Positions 53,852 through 63,996 of a DNA stretch of 64,000 nucleotides are shown in pieces; the stretch's first letter is position 1; every line of letters starts with the position of its first letter. The DNA is from JAFTYO01 sp045644765 (lineage in GTDB: Bacteria; Pseudomonadota; Alphaproteobacteria; RF32; CAG-239): assembly GCA_045644765.1 (NCBI GenBank), contig JAZRHM010000009.1:46025-110024 (forward strand), written 5' to 3'. A program made the translations under genes and the position numbers. The notes below the pieces were generated by a model. That model saw only the letters and a program-made list of their open reading frames with translations, had not been told where the DNA came from and searched no databases.

Positions 53852-56599
53852 TTAATGTGCTTCTGCCCAATTATCTCCAATACCGACAGAAGCTACAAAA
53901 TCAACATCAAAATATGCCACTTCTTCCATAATATTCTTGATTAACAAGCTTATTTCTTCCACTTCTTCAACAGGCGCTTCAAAAACAAGCTCATCATGTA
54001 CTTGTAACAACATTTTTGTTTTATATGACTTTTCTTTTAATGTATGATGTATCTTTTTCATCGCTAATTTTATAATATCTGCCGCTCCTCCTTGAATCGG
54101 CGCATTAATAGCCGCTCTTTGAGCAAACGCCACTATTCTTTTATTTTTATCGTTGATACCTAAAACCGAACATTTGCGCCCGAACGGAGTTAAAACATAT
54201 CCGTGCTTATGTGCAAAATCTATAGTTTCTGACATATATTCTTTAATTTCGGGCATTGATGCAAAATATGCATCAATATATTTTGCCGCAACATCCGGTG
54301 TGGTGTTTATCTGTTTTGCAAGGCCATATTGGGATATTCCGTACACAATACCAAAATTGATAGCTTTAGCTTGTCTGCGCAATGAAGAATCAACATTTTC
54401 CAAAGGAACTCCAAAAACTTTTGATGCTGTTATGGCATGAACATCAACACCTTGTGCAAAAGCTTCTTTTAGGGCTTTTACATCTGCCACCGCCGCCAAT
54501 AAACGTAATTCTACCTGACTATAATCTGCAGCAATAATTTTATGCCCCGGTTTTGCTATAAAACATTGTCTTATTTTTTTACCGTCTTCGGTTCTTATCG
54601 GAATGTTTTGCAAATTCGGATTAGAAGATGCCAATCTTCCCGTATTAACAACCGTCTGATTAAATGTGGTATGAACTCTATGATTTTTATCCATTAATGT
54701 GAGCAAAGCATTTGTATATGTAGATTTTAATTTTGCAAGACCACGCCATTGTAAAATTTTTTCTGCAATTTCATATTCATCGGCTAAATCTTCTAAAACA
54801 TCAGCTCCGGTTTGAAAACTACCGGAAGAATTTTTTTTGCCTTTTATGCCCATTTTAACATACAAAATTTCACCGATTTGCTTTGGTGAACCCAAATTAA
54901 ATTCTTCACCGGCAAGCGCAAAAATTTCTTTTTCCAAATTTTTAATTTTTCTTTCGAAGTCTTCATTTAAGTTCATCAAAGCTTTTGTATCAAGCATAAT
55001 ACCGTTTGTTTCCATATTTTGCAAAACGGATATAAGCGGTCTGTCAAAATTTTCATAAATTTCTGTTTTCTTTTCCGATATCAGCCTTGGTTTTAAGACA
55101 TTATACAATCTTAAAGTGATATCAGCATCTTCTGCCGCATAATCAAGAGCTTTTTGAGGCTCTACATAATCAAATGTAATTTTATTTTTACCACTACCGC
55201 AAACATCTTCATATTTTATGGTCTTATAATCTAAAAATATTTCCGCTAATTCATCTAAACCATGTCCATGTTCAGAACTATCTAAATTATAAGACAGCAC
55301 AGATGTATCTTCTATCGGAAAAATTGTTGTATCAGCGCCCACAACCTGAGCTAAAAAATGCATATCAAATTTTATGTTATGACCTATTTTTAAAACTGAT
55401 TTACTTTCCAAAAGAGGTTTAAGATATTTTTTAACCGTTTCGGCAGAAAGTTGTTTAAGTGTCGATTTTTCATTATTTCCGAATAAATCAACTTCGGTAT
55501 CTTGCACTTTATGATTAAGAGGAATATAACAAGCGCTTCCTTCATCGGTTGCAATGGATATACCGACAATTTTATCTGTTAACGGATTTAATCCGGTTGT
55601 TTCGGTATCAATGGCAAATTGATAGTTTTTAATTGCTCGGTCTACCCATTTTTTTAACGTTGTTTCATCTTGCACAAGCTCATAATTTTTTATTGTTTCT
55701 TTTTTTACTTCTACTTTTTGGCCACATCTTTCTTGTTGCTCAACAACCCACTTTTCAACTCTGCTTTTAAGGCTTTTTAAGCCATATTCATCAACAAACT
55801 CCATAACATTTTCCAAAACAGGAGCTCTGCAAGCATAATCTTCTATTGTCTTTTCAACCTCTACATCATTTTTTAATTCTACCAACTGTTTAGAAATGCG
55901 CGCATTTTCTATGTTGGCAAGTATGGTTTCACGCCGTTTGTTTTGCTTGATTTCTGAAGCTTTAAGCAACACATCCTCTAACGAACCGAACTGATTTATA
56001 AGCTCAGCTGCCGTTTTTAACCCAATTCCCGGAACTCCCGGTACATTATCAATACTGTCTCCGGCTAAAGCTTGAACATCAACCACCCTATCAGGATACA
56101 CACCAAACTTTTCTTTAACATCTTCAGGTGTGAAAAATTTATCTTTCATACTATCATAAAACTCTACTCCATCTCTGATAAGTTGCATTAAATCTTTATC
56201 GGCAGAGACAACCACAACATCATAACCTTTATCTGTTGCTTTTTTAGCATATGTAGCTATCAAATCATCTGCCTCAAAACCTTCCATCTCAAGATGATTT
56301 AAGTTTAATATTTCTACAGCTCTATGTATAATCGGAAATTGAGGTATAAGTTCTTCAGGCGTTTCTTTTCTGGTTCCTTTATAATCTTTAAATATGTCAT
56401 TTCGGTAATTTTGTCTTTTTGCATCAAAAAGCACCAAGCAATAATCACATCTTATTTTTGCGGTTAAACGCATAAACATATTCATAAATCCTAAAACCGC
56501 ATTAACCGGCACTCCTTGAGGAGAAGTCATCATAGGAAGAGCATAAAAAGCCCTGAATATATAACCGGAACCATCTATAAGACATACCTTTTTTTTCAT
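53852..56599 (-). CDS. polA: DNA polymerase I
   Basis: About 915 aa from the ATG at 56599 (MKKKVCLIDGSGYIFRAFYA, with AGAAAGG upstream); an in-frame ATG 24 bases earlier is less likely. The order is 5'-3' exonuclease (about 1-290, EGFEADDLIATYA), 3'-5' exonuclease (DTETTGLNP, GHNIKFDMHFL, YAAEDAD) and polymerase (DYSQVELRLLA, RQAKAINFGIVYG, VHDELVFEAP). All three active sites look intact, so this is a full-function Pol I for gap filling and primer removal. Confidence 0.97.
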   Translation of the reverse strand: MKKKVCLIDGSGYIFRAFYALPMMTSPQGVPVNAVLGFMNMFMRLTAKIRCDYCLVLFDAKRQNYRNDIFKDYKGTRKETPEELIPQFPIIHRAVEILNLNHLEMEGFEADDLIATYAKKATDKGYDVVVVSADKDLMQLIRDGVEFYDSMKDKFFTPEDVKEKFGVYPDRVVDVQALAGDSIDNVPGVPGIGLKTAAELINQFGSLEDVLLKASEIKQNKRRETILANIENARISKQLVELKNDVEVEKTIEDYACRAPVLENVMEFVDEYGLKSLKSRVEKWVVEQQERCGQKVEVKKETIKNYELVQDETTLKKWVDRAIKNYQFAIDTETTGLNPLTDKIVGISIATDEGSACYIPLNHKVQDTEVDLFGNNEKSTLKQLSAETVKKYLKPLLESKSVLKIGHNIKFDMHFLAQVVGADTTIFPIEDTSVLSYNLDSSEHGHGLDELAEIFLDYKTIKYEDVCGSGKNKITFDYVEPQKALDYAAEDADITLRLYNVLKPRLISEKKTEIYENFDRPLISVLQNMETNGIMLDTKALMNLNEDFERKIKNLEKEIFALAGEEFNLGSPKQIGEILYVKMGIKGKKNSSGSFQTGADVLEDLADEYEIAEKILQWRGLAKLKSTYTNALLTLMDKNHRVHTTFNQTVVNTGRLASSNPNLQNIPIRTEDGKKIRQCFIAKPGHKIIAADYSQVELRLLAAVADVKALKEAFAQGVDVHAITASKVFGVPLENVDSSLRRQAKAINFGIVYGISQYGLAKQINTTPDVAAKYIDAYFASMPEIKEYMSETIDFAHKHGYVLTPFGRKCSVLGINDKNKRIVAFAQRAAINAPIQGGAADIIKLAMKKIHHTLKEKSYKTKMLLQVHDELVFEAPVEEVEEISLLIKNIMEEVAYFDVDFVASVGIGDNWAEAH

Positions 56600-56738
56600 T
56601 TTTTTACCTTTCTGTTTTTTCAAATATAGTCTTTTATTTTTCTTTAGCCAAGAAATAAAAAAAATTATACTAAGTAAAAAAAATTTAAGATATTTTGCTT
56701 TATAATACTCTAAAACACCACTTTAATGAGATAATAAC

Positions 56739-58646
56739 ATGGTAAAAAAAAGCAAAACAACAAACAGCCGAAAAACTACAAAAAGAAAAAAAACAAATTC
56801 ACGCAAAAAAAATGTTAAAAAATCGTGGTCATGGTTCAAGTTTTTACTTATAACCGGTTTTTCGCTGTTTTTGGCTGTAAGTTCATATGTTTTTTATTGT
56901 TTTGTGACATTACCTGATCTTGATAAAGCAGTTTCTCACACCCGATTAGCCTCTACCACCATAATTGCCGAAAACGGAAATGAAATTTATACATTTGGCA
57001 GCAATTTTGCTCAAGTTGTATATTTGAAAGATTTACCATATTATGTTCCGGCTGCCATTATTGATGTTGAAGACAGACGTTTTTATTCTCATTTTGGGTT
57101 TGATATCATAGGCTTTACCAGAGCTTCTGTTATAAATTTAATAAAACGCAGATACGTTCAGGGAGCCAGCACCATTACTCAACAAGTAGCAAAAAATCTG
57201 TTTTTAACTTCACAAAAAAACATCAAACGTAAAGTGCAAGAATTGTTGATTGCTTTTTGGTTGGAAAGTAAATTTTCCAAAGAACAAATTTTGACACTTT
57301 ACTTAAACCGAGTATATTTAGGATCCGGCACTTATGGTATTGAAGCAGCCGCGAATCGATATTTCGGTAAGAGTTCGGCTGATTTAAGCTTAAAAGAAGC
57401 CGCTACCATTGCCGGTATGTTAAAAGCTCCGTCTCGTTACAATCCGATATCAGATGCCAAAAAAGCTCAAGAACGCTCAGAACTTGTCTTAAAATTGATG
57501 CTTAAACACGGTTCCATAACCAAAGAACAACATGATAAAGCCGTTAAAGAACCTTATCATGATCCTTCAAAATATAAAGTGGAAGGAGCAAGACATTTTG
57601 CCGATATGGTTTATAACGAAGTAAACGTTTATATTACAGAACGTGATAAAGACCTCTACATCAGCACCACTCTAGACCAAGATTTACAGCAAAAAGCAGA
57701 ATGGATTTTAAGAGATTCCATAAATGCAAATAAAAACAAAAATGTTACCAACGGTGCTATTGTTATTTTAGATTATACCGGAGCCATAAAAGCTCTTGTT
57801 GGCGGCACAGATTATAACAAAAGCCAATTTAACAGAGCTACACAATCTTTGCGTCAGGCCGGTTCTGCTTTTAAACCTTTTGTATATATAACAGCACTTG
57901 AACAAGGTTTTACTCCTGAAGATATAATATCAGATACACCTGTCAAAATCGGCAATTGGGAACCTCAAAATTATGATAAAAAAATATATGGTGATGTTAG
58001 TTTAAATCAAGCTTTAAGCAATTCTCTTAATTTGGCAACAATCAATCTGTCTACAAAATTAAACTTAAAAGATATCATAAAAACAGCACATAAAATGGGC
58101 ATAAGTACCCATTTAAAAAATAATCCGTCTTTAGTTTTAGGCGTGGATGAAGTAAAAGTTTTAGACTTGGCAACCGCATATTTAAGCATTGCCAACGGAG
58201 GTTATGCTGCTTGGCCTTATGCAATTAACGAAATATATTCAAAAGATGGTATACAACTGTATCAAAGAAACTTCAGCGAACCGTTAAAAATATTAGATGA
58301 AACAACCGTCAGCCATATTACGGATATGTTAGAAAATGTTATAAAAACCGGAACAGGAAAAAAAGCTTCTTTACCCTGTTTTACAGCCGGCAAAACCGGA
58401 ACATCCCAAGACTATAGAGATGCATGGTTTGTAGGTTGGACACCGACATATGTCGCTGCCGTATGGGTCGGAAATGATGATAATTCTCCTATGGACAACA
58501 TAACCGGAGGAACCTTACCGGCACAAATTTGGAAAAAAATTATGCTAACAACACTTGATTTACCAAATCAGACGGCAAATTCTCCTAAGAAAAGCGCAAA
58601 ATCTGCAAACAAAACTCCAAAAAAGAAAAAATTTTTATTTTGGTAA
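56739..58646 (+). CDS. Class A penicillin-binding protein (PBP1A family)
   Basis: This 635-aa bifunctional peptidoglycan synthase has a very basic cytoplasmic tail (1-28) and a membrane helix (about 31-53). The GT51 transglycosylase has EDRRFYSHFGFD and GASTITQQVAKNLFL. The transpeptidase has SAFKPF (SxxK), SNSLN (SxN) and KTGTS, and a Lys-rich tail ends the protein. It lacks the extra domains of the 850-aa E. coli PBP1A and has the compact form. It builds and cross-links glycan strands. Confidence 0.93.
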   Translation: MVKKSKTTNSRKTTKRKKTNSRKKNVKKSWSWFKFLLITGFSLFLAVSSYVFYCFVTLPDLDKAVSHTRLASTTIIAENGNEIYTFGSNFAQVVYLKDLPYYVPAAIIDVEDRRFYSHFGFDIIGFTRASVINLIKRRYVQGASTITQQVAKNLFLTSQKNIKRKVQELLIAFWLESKFSKEQILTLYLNRVYLGSGTYGIEAAANRYFGKSSADLSLKEAATIAGMLKAPSRYNPISDAKKAQERSELVLKLMLKHGSITKEQHDKAVKEPYHDPSKYKVEGARHFADMVYNEVNVYITERDKDLYISTTLDQDLQQKAEWILRDSINANKNKNVTNGAIVILDYTGAIKALVGGTDYNKSQFNRATQSLRQAGSAFKPFVYITALEQGFTPEDIISDTPVKIGNWEPQNYDKKIYGDVSLNQALSNSLNLATINLSTKLNLKDIIKTAHKMGISTHLKNNPSLVLGVDEVKVLDLATAYLSIANGGYAAWPYAINEIYSKDGIQLYQRNFSEPLKILDETTVSHITDMLENVIKTGTGKKASLPCFTAGKTGTSQDYRDAWFVGWTPTYVAAVWVGNDDNSPMDNITGGTLPAQIWKKIMLTTLDLPNQTANSPKKSAKSANKTPKKKKFLFW

Positions 58647-58653
58647 CAAATCG

Positions 58654-59247
58654 TTAGTTTACGGTTCTTTCTAAATCGGCAATTCTGGGTAAAACAGAAT
58701 TTTCAATAATAAAAGAAAAAGCTTTTTCAACTGTTTTATCAGTGTTCAGCAAAGCGTTTGCTATAGCTTTTTGCTCTTTAGATTCTCCTGCTTTTTGCGA
58801 AAGTTTTAAATAAGCATCAGCCATTTCGGAAAGAGAATCGACAATCTGAGCCACATAATTTGGCACTTTAAGGTCATCACAACCTCCCCAAAAACCTTCT
58901 AAAAAGCCATATTCAAGTTCTTCAAATCGAACTTGACCCCAAGTAAGATTATCTTTTGGCGCTTTAGATAAAGAAAGCTTATTGCGACGAATTTTATCAA
59001 AGATATCATCCCAAAGCCCCATAAAAAACTTAAAAAACAATTCTGCTTCTTTTTTTGTTTCAAGACGAGGTTGCTTATTTTGTTCCCAAAAAGAAGAAAT
59101 GACATCTGTCGGACGCAAATTTAGGTTAGGAGAACAAATTGCTCCCGCAAATTTTAGCTTTACAACTTCTAATGAAGTGGGACAGTTGTAATGAATTAAA
59201 AAATTTTTAAATTTATCATCACCAATATATTCATTTTCGCTTTGCAT
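58654..59247 (-). CDS. Conserved-looking hypothetical protein, cytosolic
   Basis: This 197-aa protein has no signal peptide or membrane segment and is predicted mostly helical, with a Trp/Phe-rich centre (FFKFFMGLWDDIF; YGFLEGFWGGCDDL). The tail is helical and charged. I do not recognise the family. It is convergent with the PBP gene (8-base gap) and divergent from the lipoprotein gene. Confidence 0.6.
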   Translation of the reverse strand: MQSENEYIGDDKFKNFLIHYNCPTSLEVVKLKFAGAICSPNLNLRPTDVISSFWEQNKQPRLETKKEAELFFKFFMGLWDDIFDKIRRNKLSLSKAPKDNLTWGQVRFEELEYGFLEGFWGGCDDLKVPNYVAQIVDSLSEMADAYLKLSQKAGESKEQKAIANALLNTDKTVEKAFSFIIENSVLPRIADLERTVN

Positions 59248-59310
59248 TTAAAATCTTCTTTGTATAATATGGTTAAAACATTAATACTCAATTTAACGGA
59301 GTTTAAAAAA

Positions 59311-59628
59311 TTGTCTAGTATAAAAATGCTGATAACCATATTTATTTTGATATTAACAACATCTTGTTCCCTTTTGGAACCTTTTGTTGACAGACGACGA
59401 AATGCCGGAGTGGAAAATATTGAAAATTTATATGTAGGTCGTTCAACTCCTTCAGAACCGGCAATATGTTATAATGGTTTGCTTTCTGATGAAGCTAAAA
59501 TTCAACAACTGGCCGATGCAGAATGCAACAAACACGACACAGGTACACATGCTGTAAAAACACACACCAGCAAATTTACTTGTAAAATGTTTTTACCCTC
59601 ACATGACTATTTTAAATGCGTTAAATAA
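59311..59628 (+). CDS. Small lipoprotein, unknown function
   Basis: About 105 aa. I prefer the TTG at 59311, which has CGGAG nine bases upstream; the ATG at 59326 is the alternative. The hydrophobic signal ends ILTTSC, a lipobox. The mature part has an Arg-rich start (VDRRRN) and four more cysteines (AICYNG, DAECNK, FTCKMF, FKCVK) that could form two disulfides. It lies just upstream of argS and is probably co-transcribed with it. Confidence 0.6.
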   Translation: MSSIKMLITIFILILTTSCSLLEPFVDRRRNAGVENIENLYVGRSTPSEPAICYNGLLSDEAKIQQLADAECNKHDTGTHAVKTHTSKFTCKMFLPSHDYFKCVK

Positions 59629-59642
59629 TTTTTTAGAAAGAA

Positions 59643-61388
59643 ATGATGATGACTATATCTATTGAAAAAACAATTAATGATAAACTTGCAACAATTTTTA
59701 ATAAACTTGAGCTTGATACAAAATTTGCCATCGTAAAGACATCTGACAGGCCTGATTTGAGCGATTTACAATGTAACGGCGCCTTAGCCTTGGCAAAACA
59801 ACTCAAGAAAAATCCGCGTGAAATTGCTTCATTAATCGTAAACGAACTTCAAACAGATATTGCAATTGAATCTCTTTCAATTGACGGACCGGGTTTTATT
59901 AATATCAAACTTAATAATGCTTTTATTGCACAAAAAATGCAAGAAATGATGGCTGATGAAAGATTAGGTTGTTCTAAAACCGCAAATCCTAAAAAAGTTG
60001 TAATGGATTTCGGAGGCCCTAATGTTGCTAAATCTTTGCATGTCGGGCATTTACGTTCTGCCGTTATTGGCGAATCGATAAGAAGAATTGAGCAATTTAT
60101 CGGAAACGATGTTGTATCAGATGTCCATTTTGGCGATTGGGGCACCCCAATGGGAATGATTTTGGCAGAAATTATTAAAAAAGATGGTGACCTTTCAAAA
60201 ATATCAACATATAACATTGCACAAATATCTGCTTTTTATAAACAAGCTAACATTCGTTGTAAAGAAGACGAAACAGCAAAAGAAACAGCTCGTCAAATTA
60301 CGGCTGAGCTCCAAAACGGTCATGAAGAATATAAAAAAGCATGGGAACACTTAAGAAAAGTTTCAGTAGATGATGTTAAAAAGAACTATGACGAATTAAA
60401 TGCATATTTTGATTTATGGCTTGGAGAAAGCGATGCTCATAATGCCAGTGCAGAAGTCGTAAACATTGCAAAACAAAAAGGCTTATCCGAAATTGATGAT
60501 GGAGCAACCATTATACGTTTACCGGAAACTAACAAACCGATGCCTCCGGTTATTATCGTTAAATCTGATGGCGGATTTGGCTATCAGGTTACCGATATTG
60601 CAACCATTAAAATGCGTTATGACGATTTAAATGCAGATGAAATTATTTATATTGTTGATAAACGTCAAGCGCTTCATTTTGAACAAGTGTTCCAAGTTGC
60701 AGATATGCTCAACTTAGCACCTGAAACAACCTTAAAACATATCGGTTTCGGTACGGTGAACGGCGCAGACGGAAAACCGTTTAAAACTCGTGACGGCGGA
60801 GTGATGAATTTGGAAGATTTGATAAATATGAGTAAAGATAAAGTTCGTCAATCTATGCCAAAAGCCGGAGAAGTTGACGGATATGGCGAAAAAGAAATTG
60901 AAAAATTGGTTTCGCAAATATCAATGGCAGCAATCAAATTTCAAGATTTAAAAAATTCCATAGCATCAGGTTATGTGTTTGATTTAGAAGATTTTGCAAA
61001 ATTCGACGGTAAAACAGGCCCTTACATACAATATGCAATTGCTCGTATAAATTCTGTTTTAAGAAAAGCCGAAGCAAACAACATTGAAAAAGGTTCCATT
61101 GTTATAAATAATGATGATGAACGTTCGTTAGCCTTAAAGCTTGCACAAATTGAAAACATTGTTTTCAGAGCACACAATGATAAAGAGCCAAGCATTATTG
61201 CTGATTATGCTTATACTTTAGCACAAACATTTTCCGGTTTTTATAATGCTTGTCCAATTATGAACGCCGAAGATGAAAAGATTGTAAAATCTCGTTTAAG
61301 TTTGGCATACATGGTAAAAGAAGCTCTCACGTTAATGCTGTTCTTACTTGGCATAGAAGCACCTGAAGTTATGTTGAAAGCCAGTTAG
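59643..61388 (+). CDS. argS: Arginyl-tRNA synthetase
   Basis: This 581-aa class I aminoacyl-tRNA synthetase has an N-terminal Add-1 domain, the HIGH-type motif NVAKSLHVGHLRSAVIG, the ArgRS core (VTDIATIKMRYDDL, GTVNGADGKPFKTRDGG) and an anticodon-binding C-terminus. Length is normal. It charges tRNA-Arg. Several in-frame ATG codons lie at the start (MMMTIS); the first with AGAAAG upstream is used. Confidence 0.96.
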   Translation: MMMTISIEKTINDKLATIFNKLELDTKFAIVKTSDRPDLSDLQCNGALALAKQLKKNPREIASLIVNELQTDIAIESLSIDGPGFINIKLNNAFIAQKMQEMMADERLGCSKTANPKKVVMDFGGPNVAKSLHVGHLRSAVIGESIRRIEQFIGNDVVSDVHFGDWGTPMGMILAEIIKKDGDLSKISTYNIAQISAFYKQANIRCKEDETAKETARQITAELQNGHEEYKKAWEHLRKVSVDDVKKNYDELNAYFDLWLGESDAHNASAEVVNIAKQKGLSEIDDGATIIRLPETNKPMPPVIIVKSDGGFGYQVTDIATIKMRYDDLNADEIIYIVDKRQALHFEQVFQVADMLNLAPETTLKHIGFGTVNGADGKPFKTRDGGVMNLEDLINMSKDKVRQSMPKAGEVDGYGEKEIEKLVSQISMAAIKFQDLKNSIASGYVFDLEDFAKFDGKTGPYIQYAIARINSVLRKAEANNIEKGSIVINNDDERSLALKLAQIENIVFRAHNDKEPSIIADYAYTLAQTFSGFYNACPIMNAEDEKIVKSRLSLAYMVKEALTLMLFLLGIEAPEVMLKAS

Positions 61389-61397
61389 GAGGTTAAA

Positions 61398-62609
61398 ATG
61401 ACAGATTTAACTGAAGTTTTGAGCCACTATAAAATAAACGGTGAAATTATAGGAAACCAAAAAGGTCCTTTAATTACACAGATAAAATTTAAACCAGTTG
61501 CCGGTACAAAAATCAAAGACATAGAGGCTTCTTTAGAAGATATTGCCAGAGAAGCCGGTTTCAAAAGCTTAAGAATAAGTAACGTGTGCGAAGATAATTG
61601 CATCGGTTTTGAAATTCCGAATGAACAGTTTGAAACCGTATTTTTAAAAGACATCTTGGCAACTGATGAGTTTAAAACAGCAAAAGGCGCTTTACCGCTC
61701 AGTTTGGGTGTTACAATAGATGGTTCCGCTATTTTTGCAGATTTAGCAAAAATGCCTCATTTGTTGGTAGCAGGTGCAACAGGCTCGGGAAAATCAGTTG
61801 AGCTTAATGCTTTTATTATATCTTTAATTAAGGCAAAACGCCCTCACGAATTAAAGTTTGTGATGATAGATCCTAAACGTATTGAATTTTCAATTTATAA
61901 TAATCAAGAATATATGTATATGCCTGTTATTACAGACAATCAAAAAGCAGCATTAGCTCTTGAATATTTAACTAAAGAAATGAACGACAGATACGCTTTG
62001 TTTGAAAAATCAAGAACAAAAAATATTGAAGAATATAATCAAAAAGAAAAACCTATTCCGTATATTGTGACCATAGTGGATGAATTTTCAGATTTGGTTC
62101 TTTCTGATAAATCGGTTGAAAAACATATACAAATATTGGCTCAAAAGGCTCGAGCTGCAGGTATACATCTCATACTTGCCACGCAGCGCCCGTCTGTTGA
62201 TGTGGTAACAGGAAGCATTAAGGCAAACTTTCCTTCAAGATTGGCATTTAAAACTGCCTCCGGAGTTGATTCTAAAACCATACTTGACACTGTAGGCGCA
62301 CAAAACTTAATAGGCCGAGGAGATGGTTTATATTTAGCCGGAAACGGAGAATTAACCCGTATTCATGGCGGATATATCACAAACGATGAAATTGAGGCCA
62401 TCTTAAAACCATATCAGGCAGAAGTGAAAGAACTGATTGAAGATGTAAAAGAAGAAACTGATGAAAACAAAAAATCCAAAAGCGGTAAGAAAAAAACATT
62501 TTTCTTAATTGCATGGATTGTAGCACTATGGAAATATTTGGGCAAAAGAGAACAAAAAAAGCTCATAAAAGCAGCGTTTAATTTTCTTCTGAATTTGAAG
62601 AAAGGGTAA
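61398..62609 (+). CDS. Truncated FtsK/SpoIIIE-type DNA translocase (motor only)
   Basis: This 403-aa protein has the FtsK alpha domain (about 1-85) and the RecA-like beta domain, with Walker A AGATGSGKSVELNAF near 125, Walker B VTIVDEFSDL near 225, and LATQRPSVDVVTG and FPSRLAFKTAS. The N-terminal four-helix membrane domain and the C-terminal gamma domain that reads KOPS are absent. The end is basic with a short hydrophobic stretch (FFLIAWIVALWKYLG). It follows argS by nine bases with TTAGGAGG. It is probably an accessory translocase rather than the division FtsK. Confidence 0.88.
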   Translation: MTDLTEVLSHYKINGEIIGNQKGPLITQIKFKPVAGTKIKDIEASLEDIAREAGFKSLRISNVCEDNCIGFEIPNEQFETVFLKDILATDEFKTAKGALPLSLGVTIDGSAIFADLAKMPHLLVAGATGSGKSVELNAFIISLIKAKRPHELKFVMIDPKRIEFSIYNNQEYMYMPVITDNQKAALALEYLTKEMNDRYALFEKSRTKNIEEYNQKEKPIPYIVTIVDEFSDLVLSDKSVEKHIQILAQKARAAGIHLILATQRPSVDVVTGSIKANFPSRLAFKTASGVDSKTILDTVGAQNLIGRGDGLYLAGNGELTRIHGGYITNDEIEAILKPYQAEVKELIEDVKEETDENKKSKSGKKKTFFLIAWIVALWKYLGKREQKKLIKAAFNFLLNLKKG

Positions 62610-62628
62610 GAACATCTTACCCTTTTTT
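62600..62628. terminator. Bidirectional terminator overlapping two stop codons
   Basis: AAGGGTAAG-AACAT-CTTACCCTT is followed by T6. The stem contains the TAA stops of both convergent genes, the FtsK-like gene (plus) and the DUF3137 gene (minus). Confidence 0.85.
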
Positions 62629-63723
62629 GTTATTGCCTTCTAAAATATCAATCACAGAAAAAATGCTGTAAAATTGACTAACAACATCTTTGATATCTGT
62701 ATAATTTAATGCAGGCTTAAATAAAGATGTTGTTTCAAACATATTTTTTTTCGTATGAATAACAAAAATCAAGCTATTTCCAAAAAAACTGAAATCTATA
62801 TATTTTCCTTTAAACAGCTTTTTTATATCCTTAATTTTTTCCATCAAAACCGGTGTTAAAACGTAACGAGCCTCTATCTGATTACTAGTCAAAACTTTCC
62901 ATTGTTTATTAAAACAAACATCTTCAAGACATACATATTGTTTAGCTATATTTACTTTTTTCTTCTTAATTTCCTTATAAAACAGATAAAATATAAGAAT
63001 ATAAATAACCGGCCTCATAATCTTTTCACTCAACATCATGTCAGAAGATTCAACTCCCAAACAAATTTGCAATATTGCTAATATAACAGCAGCAACAGAA
63101 AAGCTAGACCAAATAAAAAACCTTATATTCCGTTTGCTATTATCATTACAATTTGTAACAATTGTTTTTCCCTCAAACTTCTTATTTAATTCAATCGACA
63201 TAAAAATACCCTTAAAAAAAGCAGTTGTACCTTTGCTTCCTTTTAATAATAATTCTGTTTCTGATACACTGATATTTGTACTTTTATATTTTCCGATAAA
63301 TGCATCATCGGACCTACATGTGTCAAAAGAAAAAAGTTCAGATTCTCTTAAAAGGCTTTCCGGTATTGTATTATATCCATTTTTGTACTGAAAATCTCCC
63401 CAAAAAGATAATATTATTTTCATAACTGAAGATTTTGTTTGTTTCTTATACTTATCAAGTGGTTTAAAGCATAAATAAATAAAAATTCCATGAAAAAGCA
63501 CAAAAATAAAGCCAAAACCTTCTGAATCAAAATCATTATAAGTAATAACATTCGTAAAAATACACAATAAAATAATAGAAACATATAAAGATGCTGTAAT
63601 AAGAAATTGTTTTAATAAACGTTTTCTGATTATTTCTAATTGCGTATATTTATCTTGCAAATTTGAATCATAAAATGCTCTAAATTCTTGTTGCACTACA
63701 TCTAATGTGTCAAAATTTTTCAT
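62617..63723 (-). CDS. DUF3137-like membrane protein
   Basis: This 368-aa protein has two N-terminal membrane segments (about 37-60 and 70-88), a cytosolic domain with the DUF3137-type pattern (RSDDAFIGKYKSTNISVSE ... FFKGIFMSIELNKKFEGKT), two further hydrophobic segments (about 205-245), and a C-terminal region with WKVLTSNQIEARYVLTP. The family has no known function. The gene stands alone next to the rRNA operon end. Confidence 0.7.
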   Translation of the reverse strand: MKNFDTLDVVQQEFRAFYDSNLQDKYTQLEIIRKRLLKQFLITASLYVSIILLCIFTNVITYNDFDSEGFGFIFVLFHGIFIYLCFKPLDKYKKQTKSSVMKIILSFWGDFQYKNGYNTIPESLLRESELFSFDTCRSDDAFIGKYKSTNISVSETELLLKGSKGTTAFFKGIFMSIELNKKFEGKTIVTNCNDNSKRNIRFFIWSSFSVAAVILAILQICLGVESSDMMLSEKIMRPVIYILIFYLFYKEIKKKKVNIAKQYVCLEDVCFNKQWKVLTSNQIEARYVLTPVLMEKIKDIKKLFKGKYIDFSFFGNSLIFVIHTKKNMFETTSLFKPALNYTDIKDVVSQFYSIFSVIDILEGNNKKG

Positions 63724-63820
63724 AATATAAAGTCCGATATTGATAGATAAAGAGATAGTTTAAAGAGATGGTAACATAGGAAAAATAAAAAGCAACAGAA
63801 AAAAATCAAAATTTCAGGCA

Positions 63821-63847
63821 TAAAAAAAAGCCTCCCAATTAGGAGGC
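63821..63847 (-). terminator. rRNA operon terminator
   Basis: In minus sense GCCTCC-TAATTG-GGAGGC is followed by T8. It lies about 35 bases after the 5S rRNA. Confidence 0.9.
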
Positions 63848-63880
63848 GTAATATAGTAAAAAGGGGATAGAAGATAGAAG

Positions 63881-63996
63881 AACTGGCGGCGACCGACTCT
63901 CCCGTGCCTTAAGACAAAGTACCATAGGCGCTAAAGGGTTTAACGACCGAGTTCGGAATGGGATCGGGTGGGACACCTTTGCAAGAGCCACCAGTT
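63881..63996 (-). rRNA. rrf: 5S ribosomal RNA
   Basis: On the minus strand the sequence starts ACTGGTGGCTCTTGCAAAGG and ends GGTCGCCGCCAGT, which pair as helix I. Internal blocks CCCATTCCGAACTCGG and GGGAGAGT are universal for 5S rRNA. It is the promoter-distal end of an rRNA operon that enters from the right edge. Ends are estimated from helix I. Confidence 0.95.
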
